From contig JBMOQX010000012.1 of NCBI GenBank assembly GCA_049322755.1, positions 1-14,118 of the forward strand: DNA of 14,118 bases, read 5' to 3'. This DNA comes from DATIUV01 sp049322755. Lineage in GTDB: Bacteria; Pseudomonadota; Gammaproteobacteria; Burkholderiales; UBA6910. Under the pieces are notes generated by a model, which was not told where the DNA came from, did not search any database, and saw only the letters and a list, made by a program, of their open reading frames with translations. This document shows, piece after piece, positions 8,284-14,118 of this stretch (its first letter is position 1; each line of letters opens with the position of its first letter). The translations under genes were made by a program, and so were the position numbers.

Positions 8284-11200
8284 GTGGATAACCCGTTCTT
8301 CGAGCGGCCGATACTGAACTCGCCCTACGCGTACCCGTCGCGGCATTGGGAGCTCGACGAAACCGGCCAGCCGACCCAGAAAATCATCGAGCGGCGTCGG
8401 CGCGCGGAGTTCATCACGCCGATTCCCAAGCCCAGGAGGCGCACGGGCGCCGCGGAGCAGGCCGCGCTGCCGTTCGACGAGGGCAGGGGACTGTCGACCC
8501 GGGAGCAGGCGTACGCCCACACCGCCATCATCAACGGCGTGCGCGCCGAGGTGGATCGCTGGCGGGCGATCCCCGACCCCGCCAACTGGCGCGTCACGCC
8601 CGAGACCGCGCGCCTGCTCCAGCACTGGCGGCACCACCCCTTCGCCGGCATCCGCCCGTTCTTCTGTCAGGTCGAGGCGGTCGAGACCGCGATCTGGCTG
8701 ACCGAGGTCGCCCCCCAGCTCGGCCGCGCCGGCATGCGCTTCATCGAGCACCTGGACAACGCCAACCGGGACGCCAACCCGGAGCTGTCGCGGCTCGCCC
8801 TCAAGCTCGCCACCGGCGCCGGCAAGACCACCGTGATGGCCATGCTGATCGCCTGGCAGACCATCAACGCCGTGCGCCGGCCGGGCAGCAAGAGGTTCAC
8901 GCGCGGCTTTCTGATCGTCGCCCCCGGCCTCACCATCAAGGACCGCCTGCGCGTCCTCCAGCCCAACGACCCGGACAGCTACTACCAGAGTCGCGAACTG
9001 GTGCCGGGCGACATGCTCCCCGATCTGGAGCGCGCCAAGATCGTCATCACCAACTATCACGCCTTCAAACTGCGTGAGCGTATGGATCTGTCGAAGGGCG
9101 GCCGGTCACTACTCCAGGGCCGCGGCAAGCCCCTCGACACGGTCGAGACCGAGGGGCAGATGCTGCAGCGCGTCATGCCCGAGCTGATGGGCATGAAGAA
9201 TGTCCTGGCGATCAACGATGAAGCCCACCACTGCTACCGCGAGAAACCGGGTGAAGCCCTGGAAGGCGATCTGAAAGGGGACGACAGGAAGGAGGCCGAG
9301 AAGAACAAGGAAGCGGCGCGCCTCTGGATTTCCGGCCTGGAGGCGGTCAATCGCAAACTGGGACTGGCCCGGGTACTCGACCTCTCCGCGACCCCGTTCT
9401 TCCTCAGCGGCTCCGGCTACGCCGAGGGCACGCTGTTTCCCTGGACCATGAGCGATTTCTCGCTGATGGATGCCATCGAGTGCGGCATCGTCAAGCTGCC
9501 GCGGGTGCCGGTCGCGGACAACATCCCCGGCGGTGACATGCCCAGGTTCCGCAATCTGTGGGAACACATCCGCACGCGGATGCCCAAGAAGGGGCGCGGC
9601 AAGGCCAAGACGCTCGATCCGCTGAGCCTGCCGGTCGAATTGCAGACCGCGCTCGAGGCTCTCTACGGGCACTACAAGAAGACCTTCGACCTCTGGGAGT
9701 CGGCCGGCGTCAGCGTGCCACCCTGCTTCATCGTGGTGTGCAACAACACCTCGACCTCCAAGCTCGTCTACGACTTCATCTCGGGGTTCCATCGCGAGAA
9801 CGACGATGGCACGACCACACTCGAGCACGGCCGGCTGCCGCTGTTCCGCAATTTCGATGAGCACGGCAATCAGCTCGCGCGGCCGCGAACCCTCCTGATC
9901 GACAGCGAACAGCTCGAATCCGGCGATGCGCTCGACAGGAACTTCCGGGACATGGCCGCGGACGAGATCGACCGCTTCCGCCGCGAGATCATCGAACGCA
10001 CCGGCGACCGCCGCCAGGCGGAAAACATCACCGACCAGGATCTGCTGCGCGAAGTCATGAACACGGTCGGCAAGCCCGGGCGGCTGGGCGATTCCATTCG
10101 CTGCGTGGTCTCGGTCGCCATGCTCACCGAGGGCTGGGATGCGAATACCGTCACCCATGTGCTGGGCGTGCGCGCCTTCGGCACCCAGTTGCTCTGCGAG
10201 CAGGTCATCGGCCGGGCCCTGCGGCGCCAGTCCTACGACCTGAACGAGGAGAACCTGTTCAACGTCGAGTACGCCGACGTGCTGGGCATTCCCTTCAATT
10301 TCACGGCGAAGCCGGTTGTCGCGCCGCCGCAACCGCCGCGCAAGACCGTCCAGGTCAAGGCCGTGCGCCCGGAACGCGATCATCTGGAAATCCGCTTTCC
10401 GCGCGTGGCGGGCTACCGGGTCGAGCTGCCGGAGGAACGGCTGACCGCAGAATTTACGGACGACTCCGTGCTGGAGCTCACGCCGGACATCGTCGGCCCG
10501 TCCATCACCAGGAACGCCGGCATCATCGGCGAGGCGGTGGACCTGAACCTCCAGCACCTCGGCGACCTGCGTCCCTCCACGCTGCTGTTCCACCTCACCC
10601 AGCGCCTGCTCTACACCAAATGGCGCGATCCGGGCGAGGCGCCCAAGCTGTACCTGTTCGGCCAGCTCAAGCGCATCACCAAACAGTGGCTCGACTCCTG
10701 CCTGGTCTGCAAGGGCGGCACCTACCCGGCGCAGCTCATGTACCAGGAGCTGGCCGACATGGCCTGCGCGCGCATCACCGCCGCCATCACCCGGGCCGAA
10801 GCCGACAACCGCCCGATCAAGGCCGTGCTCGATCCCTACAACCCCGTGGGTTCGACGGCGCACGTCAACTTCAACACGTCGAAGACCGACCGCTACGAAA
10901 CCGACGCCCGCCGCTGCCACATCAACTGGGTGATCCTGGACAGCGCCTGGGAAGCCGAATTCTGCCGCGTGGCGGAAGCCCATCCCCGAGTGCTGGCCTA
11001 CGTCAAGAACCACAACCTCGGGCTCGAGGTGCCGTATCGCTACGGTTCCCAGATGCGCACCTACATCCCGGACTTCATCGTCCTGGTCGACGATGGTCAT
11101 GGCAAAGACGACCCCCTGCACCTGGTGGTCGAGATCAAGGGCTACCGGCGGGATGACGCCAAGGAGAAAAAATCCACCATGGAAACCTACTGGGTGCCCG

Positions 11201-11373
11201 GCGTGAACAACCACGGCAACTATGGCCGCTGGGCCTTCGCCGAATTCGTCGATGTGTGGGAGATGCAGGCCGATTTCGCGGCCAGGGTGGAAGCTCAGTT
11301 CGGTAAAATGATCGACCATCAACTCAACCAAGCGAATCGAGACGCAAGCGTCAATCGGGAGAAGCGGGCATGA
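8284..11373 (+). CDS. Type III-like restriction enzyme, Res subunit (SF2 helicase + PD-(D/E)XK nuclease)
   Basis: 1029 aa from GTG 8284, the length expected for type III Res subunits. The subunit moves along or switches on DNA using ATP and cuts when complexed with its Mod partner. N-terminal block NPFFERPILNSPYAYPSRHW recalls the group named 'BPTD_3080 family restriction endonuclease' in public annotation (from memory). Helicase motifs: I ATGAGKT (176-182), II DEAH (312-315), III SAT (368-370), VI QVIGRALRR (640-648). The C-terminal nuclease shows PD (929-930), then E950-x-K952 in VVEIKGYRR, a complete PD-x(n)-ExK site. Nothing visible is missing, so it looks intact. It is first in the cluster and overlaps the next gene by 4 nt (ATGA). 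Its Mod partner lies 1.7 kb downstream and is interrupted, so cleavage may be absent in this strain. Confidence 0.93.
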   Translation: MDNPFFERPILNSPYAYPSRHWELDETGQPTQKIIERRRRAEFITPIPKPRRRTGAAEQAALPFDEGRGLSTREQAYAHTAIINGVRAEVDRWRAIPDPANWRVTPETARLLQHWRHHPFAGIRPFFCQVEAVETAIWLTEVAPQLGRAGMRFIEHLDNANRDANPELSRLALKLATGAGKTTVMAMLIAWQTINAVRRPGSKRFTRGFLIVAPGLTIKDRLRVLQPNDPDSYYQSRELVPGDMLPDLERAKIVITNYHAFKLRERMDLSKGGRSLLQGRGKPLDTVETEGQMLQRVMPELMGMKNVLAINDEAHHCYREKPGEALEGDLKGDDRKEAEKNKEAARLWISGLEAVNRKLGLARVLDLSATPFFLSGSGYAEGTLFPWTMSDFSLMDAIECGIVKLPRVPVADNIPGGDMPRFRNLWEHIRTRMPKKGRGKAKTLDPLSLPVELQTALEALYGHYKKTFDLWESAGVSVPPCFIVVCNNTSTSKLVYDFISGFHRENDDGTTTLEHGRLPLFRNFDEHGNQLARPRTLLIDSEQLESGDALDRNFRDMAADEIDRFRREIIERTGDRRQAENITDQDLLREVMNTVGKPGRLGDSIRCVVSVAMLTEGWDANTVTHVLGVRAFGTQLLCEQVIGRALRRQSYDLNEENLFNVEYADVLGIPFNFTAKPVVAPPQPPRKTVQVKAVRPERDHLEIRFPRVAGYRVELPEERLTAEFTDDSVLELTPDIVGPSITRNAGIIGEAVDLNLQHLGDLRPSTLLFHLTQRLLYTKWRDPGEAPKLYLFGQLKRITKQWLDSCLVCKGGTYPAQLMYQELADMACARITAAITRAEADNRPIKAVLDPYNPVGSTAHVNFNTSKTDRYETDARRCHINWVILDSAWEAEFCRVAEAHPRVLAYVKNHNLGLEVPYRYGSQMRTYIPDFIVLVDDGHGKDDPLHLVVEIKGYRRDDAKEKKSTMETYWVPGVNNHGNYGRWAFAEFVDVWEMQADFAARVEAQFGKMIDHQLNQANRDASVNREKRA
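10492..10616 (+). repeat. Direct repeat: res segment duplicated at 12146-12269
   Basis: This 125-bp part of the live res gene recurs at 12146-12269 with two or three substitutions and a short length change at CTGCGTCCC/CTGGCCC. The copies are in the same direction, 1.65 kb apart, and bracket the end of res and the first toxin-antitoxin pair. A shorter second match is 11228-11270 against 12270-12312, with one mismatch. Confidence 0.9.
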
Positions 11374-11588
11374 ACATTTCGCTACCACTGGATGAAATGA
11401 CCGTGGAGGAGAAGCTGCAGCTCATGGAAGCGATCTGGGACGACCTGAGCCGGCATGCCGACGAGATGGAACCCCCGGCCTGGCATGGCGAGCTGCTCGC
11501 GGAAAGGGAGGCAGCCGTCGCACGGGGGGATGAGGCGTTCGAGGACTGGGAAACCGCAAAGCAAGGGATCGAAAAGGAAATCAAGTGA
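11370..11588 (+). CDS. Addiction-module antitoxin (short component, TIGR02574-like)
   Basis: 72 aa. The opening MTVEEKLQLMEAIWDDL (positions 10-26) matches the small 'putative addiction module component' family ('LSxxERLELxExLWDSL'). These helical, unstable proteins are encoded just before a RelE/ParE-type toxin and neutralise it by binding. The rest is acidic and helical (ELLAEREAAVARGDEAFEDWE), as usual for this family. The ATG overlaps the stop of res by 4 nt, and GGGAG (11357-11361) lies eight bases upstream, inside the res coding sequence, so translation is likely coupled to res. Its stop overlaps the toxin start by 4 nt. No DNA-binding domain is obvious, so autoregulation is uncertain. 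Confidence 0.88.
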   Translation: MNISLPLDEMTVEEKLQLMEAIWDDLSRHADEMEPPAWHGELLAEREAAVARGDEAFEDWETAKQGIEKEIK

Positions 11589-11905
11589 GAGGGATACGGA
11601 TCCTCGAGGCCGCGCGCCGGGATCTGATCGCCGGTTACCGGTTCTACGAAAAACAGGCAGAGGGAATCGGCCGCTACTTCCTGGACAGCCTGTACTCCGA
11701 CATCGAATCCCTGCGCATCAGCGCAGGCAGCCACGCGGTATGCTTCGATAGCTACCATCGGTTGCTGTCCAAACGCTTCCCCTGGTCGGTGTACTACCGG
11801 GTTGAAGGTGGCGAGATTCGGGTCTACGCCGTTGTCGATAGCCGGCGTAATCCGGACCTGATCAAGAACCGCCTGTCAGGGATTCGGGAACCCAGAGGAT
11901 ATTGA
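11585..11905 (+). CDS. RelE/ParE-superfamily toxin
   Basis: 106 aa from GTG 11585, sharing GTGA with the antitoxin stop. The order of features fits the RelE/ParE fold: an N-terminal strand then helix IRILEAARRDLIAGYRFYEKQ (4-24), a second helix around IGRYFLDSLYSDIESL (28-43), then strands HRLLSKRFPWSVYYRV and EIRVYAVVDSRRNPDLI. R-rich ends VVDSRRNP match the 'VxHxRRxP' block of this superfamily. Such toxins either cleave mRNA on the ribosome or poison gyrase. The pairing with the TIGR02574-type antitoxin is a standard arrangement, but target cannot be told from sequence. It appears complete. The next element, a decayed mod start, begins 4 nt after its stop. Confidence 0.88.
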   Translation: MRGIRILEAARRDLIAGYRFYEKQAEGIGRYFLDSLYSDIESLRISAGSHAVCFDSYHRLLSKRFPWSVYYRVEGGEIRVYAVVDSRRNPDLIKNRLSGIREPRGY

Positions 11906-11909
11906 CCGC

Positions 11910-12148
11910 GTGGCCCAGAAGAAAACCAGCCAAGCCATCGAGGCGCTGACCCACGACGAGGCCACCCGCAAGAACATCCCCACCGCCGAATACCAGTCGG
12001 TGATGCGGCAGGAGGAGCAGTCCCCGGTGCGCGTCGCCTGCGAGCGCGGCGCAGCCGGGCTCGACGATGAGAAGGCGCGGCGCAACGCGACCTCGACCCC
12101 CAGCTCGTCTGGCGCGGCAAGGACGAGCAGGACTGGTCGGACCTGGTC
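11910..12148 (+). pseudogene. Remnant of a second mod gene, first ~80 codons only
   Basis: From GTG 11910 the frame reads ALTHDEATRKNIPTAEYQSV, nearly the same as the start of the mod gene at 13108 (ALRHDEATRKNIPTAEYQSV). Nucleotide identity is 49/51 at 11952-12002 against 13153-13203, and 47/49 at 12101-12149 against 13270-13318. Between these blocks the sequence has drifted. One base is missing near 12086-12088, which shifts the frame so that DLDPQLVWRGKDEQDWSDLV is read in another frame. At about 12146-12149 the mod sequence stops in GTCG and continues as res sequence, a probable deletion joint using the 4-bp match GTCG. AGAGGA (11894-11899) still precedes the start. It lacks DPPY and every other methyltransferase motif. 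Confidence 0.88.
11952..12002 (+). repeat. Direct repeat: mod start duplicated at 13153-13203
   Basis: 51 bp with 49 identities to 13153-13203, same direction, 1.2 kb apart. Together with the 12101-12149/13270-13318 match it brackets the rest of the fossil and the VapBC-like pair. Confidence 0.88.
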
Positions 12149-12418
12149 GGCCCATCCATCACCAGGAACGCCGGCATCATCGGCGAGGCGGTGGACCTCA
12201 ACCTCCAGCACCTCGGCGACCTGGCCCCTCCACGCTGCTGTTCCACCTCACCCAGCGCCTGCTCTACACGCTGGGCCTTCGCCGAGTTCGTCGATGTGTG
12301 GGAGATGCAGGCGGACTTCGAGAGCCGCGTCGCCGCCGAGTTCGAGCGGATGCTCGAGTGTGTCGCCCCGGGCCGGGCAGACGGCGCGGTCATGGACACG
12401 GGCAAGTGCGTAGTGTGA
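12146..12418 (+). pseudogene. Remnant of a second res gene, two pieces joined by deletion
   Basis: Piece one (12146-12269) reads GPSITRNAGIIGEAVDLNLQ, then after a one-base loss TLLFHLTQRLLYT. It matches live res nucleotides 10492-10616 almost exactly. Piece two (12270-12418) reads RWAFAEFVDVWEMQADFESR and matches the last ~50 codons of live res from 11228, ending at a TGA. About 610 bp of res between them, including the PD-(D/E)XK nuclease site, and everything before residue ~737 are gone. Piece two is near-identical to live res for 43 bp, then diverges (AAEFERMLE against EAQFGKMID) while keeping the same protein pattern. The order mod-start, res-middle, res-end shows that the ancestral unit was mod followed by res. 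Confidence 0.88.
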
Positions 12419-12453
12419 AAATCATCGTGTTCCCTCACCACGAGGCCCCTGCC

Positions 12454-12681
12454 ATGACCAGGAACATCACCTTCACCGCCGACGAAGACCTGATCGAGCG
12501 CGCCCGCGAGGCGGCCCGGGCGCAAGGCACCACGCTCAACGAACAGTTCCGGCTGTGGCTGGAGCAGTACGCGCGCCAGCGCCAGGTCGAGCGTGGGATG
12601 GAAGTCGTGGACCGGATCAGCCAGTACGCCAGCTCCGGCGGCCGGAAGTTCAGCCGCGATGAAATGAATGAGCGCCGCTGA
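12454..12681 (+). CDS. VapB-like antitoxin, probably ribbon-helix-helix
   Basis: 75 aa from ATG 12454, with GAGG (12442-12445) eight bases upstream. The N-terminus RNITFTADEDLIERAREAAR, followed by GTTLNEQFRLWLEQYAR, is the strand-helix-helix pattern of RHH proteins, which dimerise to bind operators. The tail (about 45-75, RISQYASSGGRKFSRDEMNERR) would be the toxin-binding part. The open frame extends far upstream through the fossil, but that part is res/mod debris, so it is not the start. The gene overlaps the PIN-domain toxin by 14 nt, the usual vapBC coupling, and the pair is therefore expected to autoregulate. The gap to the fossil stop is 35 bp, long enough for only a minimal promoter. 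Confidence 0.87.
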   Translation: MTRNITFTADEDLIERAREAARAQGTTLNEQFRLWLEQYARQRQVERGMEVVDRISQYASSGGRKFSRDEMNERR

Positions 12682-13099
12682 CTTCCTGGATACCAACGTG
12701 CTCGTCTACGCACTGGACGCCCAAGGCGGCGCCAAGCGCGTAGTGGCCCGGAAGGTTCTGCAAACGGCGCTCGGCGGTGACGCCATGATCAGCTTTCAGG
12801 TCGTCCAGGAGACGCTGCACGTCATCGGCCGCAAGTTCGCCCAGCTCGCCAAACCGGCGGATCGCGAAGCGGCGCTCAGCGAGGTCCTGGTGCCGCTGTG
12901 GCGGATCATGCCCAGCGCCCGCCTGTACGCCCGTGCCCTCGACCTCCAGCAACGCTACGGCTACAGCTTCTACGACAGCCTCATCATCGCCGCCGCGCTG
13001 GAAGGCGGCTGCGCCCGTCTGCTCAGCGAAGACCTCCAGCACGGCCAGGTCATCGAAACCCTGCGCATCGAAAACCCCTTTCTCGCCATCGAAGCCTGA
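12668..13099 (+). CDS. vapC: VapC-like PIN-domain ribonuclease toxin
   Basis: 143 aa, normal VapC size. PIN domains are Mg-dependent RNases; VapC toxins cut specific tRNAs or rRNA and stop translation. The four acidic positions are visible: D8 in FLDTNVLVYALD, E48 in VVQETLHV, D103 in YSFYDSLIIAAA and D122 in LLSEDLQHGQ. So the active site looks intact. The ATG at 12668 lies inside the antitoxin gene (14-nt overlap). Eight bases separate its stop from the mod start, which has no strong ribosome site of its own, so mod may be translated by re-initiation. The symbol reflects family; the RNA target is unknown. Confidence 0.91.
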   Translation: MSAADFLDTNVLVYALDAQGGAKRVVARKVLQTALGGDAMISFQVVQETLHVIGRKFAQLAKPADREAALSEVLVPLWRIMPSARLYARALDLQQRYGYSFYDSLIIAAALEGGCARLLSEDLQHGQVIETLRIENPFLAIEA

Positions 13100-13107
13100 G
13101 CCGCCAT

Positions 13108-14028
13108 ATGGCCCAAAGACCCAAAGCCCCGCTCGCCGTCGAAGCGCTCCGGCACGACGAGGCTACGCGCAAGAACATCCCCACCGCCGAATACCAGTCG
13201 GTGGTGGACGAGCAGACCAGGACGCCGCTCCAGGTCGCCTACGGCCGCCGCAACCGGGATCTGGATCCGCAGCTCGTCTGGCGCGGCAAGGACCAGCAGG
13301 ACTGGTCGGACCTCGTCGTCCACGCCCCGCCGATCTACATCCAGGAAAAGATTCACCCCAAGGTGCTGATCGATGACCTGCGCCGGCAGTCGCAGGCCGG
13401 CGCCGCCGCGCAGCCGGGCGCCACGCCGGACCTGTTCGCCGACTTCAACGGCCTGCCGGAAGGCGCGGACAAGACCGACTTCTACCAGCACGAAGGCCGC
13501 TGGCAGAACCGCATGATCCTGGGCGATTCCCTGCAGGTCATGGCCAGCCTGGCCGAGCGCGAGGGGCTGCGCGCGCAGGTGCAGTGCATCTATTTCGATC
13601 CGCCCTACGGCATCAAATTCAACAGCAACTTCCAGTGGTCCACCACCAGCCGCGACGTCAAGGACGGCAACGCCGACCACATCACCCGCGAGCCGGAGCA
13701 GGTCAAGGCCTTTCGCGACACCTGGCGCGACGGCATCCACAGCTACCTGACCTACTTGCGTGACCGGCTGACGGTGGCGCGGGATCTGTTGACGGACTCG
13801 GGTTCGATCTTCGTGCAGATCGGGGATGAGAACGTGCATCGGGTGCGGGCGGTGATGGATGAGGTGTTTGGTGACGACAATTTTGTGCAGCAGATCATTT
13901 TTCGCACTTCTGCGCCGCTCGGCTCCGAGGGGCTTCAGGCGCCAGTTGACTACATCATCTGGTTCGCGAAACAAAAAGCCGCAATGAAATATGGCTCTGT
14001 TGAATTTCAAGTGGGTTGCTGGGCATGA
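13108..14028 (+). CDS. Type III DNA methyltransferase (Mod), truncated by an insertion sequence
   Basis: Starts at ATG 13108 with MAQRPKAPLAVEALRHDEAT. The catalytic motif IV DPPY is at 164-167 in IYFDPPYGIKFNSNF, as in beta-class N6-adenine methyltransferases. The conserved helix SYLTYLRDRLTVARDLLTDSGSIF... and DENVHRVRAVMDEVFG follow. The Mod sequence runs to about residue 295 (DYIIWFAKQKAAMKY, base 13992). In related Mods this is followed by 'R..' and the recognition domain. Here GGCTCTGTTGAATTTC intervenes and the frame runs 11 foreign residues to a stop at 14028. Full Mods are 500-700 aa, and in this class the AdoMet-binding FxGxG motif lies near the C-terminus, so this product should not methylate. 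The rest of mod may lie beyond the element, outside the window. Confidence 0.85.
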   Translation: MAQRPKAPLAVEALRHDEATRKNIPTAEYQSVVDEQTRTPLQVAYGRRNRDLDPQLVWRGKDQQDWSDLVVHAPPIYIQEKIHPKVLIDDLRRQSQAGAAAQPGATPDLFADFNGLPEGADKTDFYQHEGRWQNRMILGDSLQVMASLAEREGLRAQVQCIYFDPPYGIKFNSNFQWSTTSRDVKDGNADHITREPEQVKAFRDTWRDGIHSYLTYLRDRLTVARDLLTDSGSIFVQIGDENVHRVRAVMDEVFGDDNFVQQIIFRTSAPLGSEGLQAPVDYIIWFAKQKAAMKYGSVEFQVGCWA

Positions 14029-14118
14029 GGGTTGACGGCGCCGAAGTCGAGTTTGCCGGCGATCAGGAAGATGACGGTGCGGATGGTGTCGAAGCGCGTG
14101 AAGCCGCGAGCGCGGCGC
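13993..14118 (-). mobile_element. Insertion sequence end, inserted in mod; continues past the window
   Basis: The Mod reading sequence ends abruptly at 13992. From 13993 (GGCTCTGTTGAATTTCAAG) the DNA is unrelated, and on the minus strand it encodes the end of a transposase. The element's terminal inverted repeat probably begins at 13993, but the other end is not visible, so the repeat and target-site duplication cannot be checked. Family not determined. Confidence 0.75.
14007..14118 (-). CDS. Transposase, C-terminal 36 residues (partial)
   Basis: Read on the minus strand, the frame enters from beyond the window as RRARGFTRFDTIRTVIFLIA, continues GKLDFGAVNPHAQQPT, and stops at 14007-14009, 14 bp inside the presumed element end. 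The block ARGF...TIRTVIFLIAGKLDF resembles the very C-terminus of DDE transposases seen in several IS families. The short part available does not separate IS5-like from ISL3-like elements. It points leftward, opposite to mod. Confidence 0.7.
   Translation of the reverse strand, partial: RRARGFTRFDTIRTVIFLIAGKLDFGAVNPHAQQPT

Noticed and set aside
9109..11388. A 759-codon open frame on the minus strand over res
   Set aside because: Complementary strand of a gene with complete helicase and nuclease motifs; the opposite translation shows no motif and a skewed composition.
11910..12413. A 167-aa hypothetical protein starting with mod-like sequence
   Set aside because: After about residue 55 the frame is shifted off the mod and res frames and reads Ser/Arg/Thr-rich nonsense; it is part of the fossil, not a gene.
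12067..12453. Long N-terminal extension of the VapB-like antitoxin
   Set aside because: It consists of frame-shifted mod/res debris. The RHH pattern begins right at ATG 12454, with a ribosome site before it.

Overview
High-GC (roughly two thirds G+C by eye) bacterial DNA, most likely from a gammaproteobacterium or betaproteobacterium. This rests on codon use, on a fragment of a REP-associated tyrosine transposase, and on the mix of catabolic genes (Baeyer-Villiger monooxygenase, class III CoA-transferase). No rRNA, tRNA or CRISPR array was seen, and species cannot be fixed from this window.

Left part (1-7676), chromosome-like: a decayed 5' fragment of a RAYT/IS200-like transposase; a minus-strand exported 5'-nucleotidase/metallophosphatase (439-2232) with a clear intrinsic terminator (382-425); then, on the plus strand, a type I Baeyer-Villiger monooxygenase (2608-4422), a small membrane protein (4824-5156), a doubtful 72-aa reading frame (5202-5420), a small stand-alone SMC/ABC-type ATPase (5459-6199) and a CaiB/BaiF CoA-transferase (6441-7676). 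Gaps of 240-400 bp between most of these suggest separate transcription. No pathway clearly ties them together.

Right part (8284-14118), a defence island: after a 607-bp non-coding gap lies a tightly packed co-directional cluster. In order it holds a type III-like restriction subunit (helicase plus PD-(D/E)XK nuclease), an addiction-module antitoxin with a RelE/ParE toxin, a 0.5-kb fossil made of the start of a mod gene joined to two pieces of a res gene, a VapB/VapC-like toxin-antitoxin pair, and a mod methyltransferase gene. An insertion sequence cuts the mod gene at about 13993, before the expected AdoMet-binding motif. Intergenic distances run from a 14-nt overlap to a 35-nt gap, so the cluster looks like one transcript.

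The most interesting structure is the interleaving of restriction-modification and toxin-antitoxin genes. Two TA modules sit between res and mod, separated by a mod-res scar that is about 95-98% identical in places to the live genes. The simplest reading is a former tandem array of [mod-res-TA] units that has collapsed by internal deletion. The remaining direct repeats flank each TA pair, so any recombination that trimmed the array further would also delete an addiction module.
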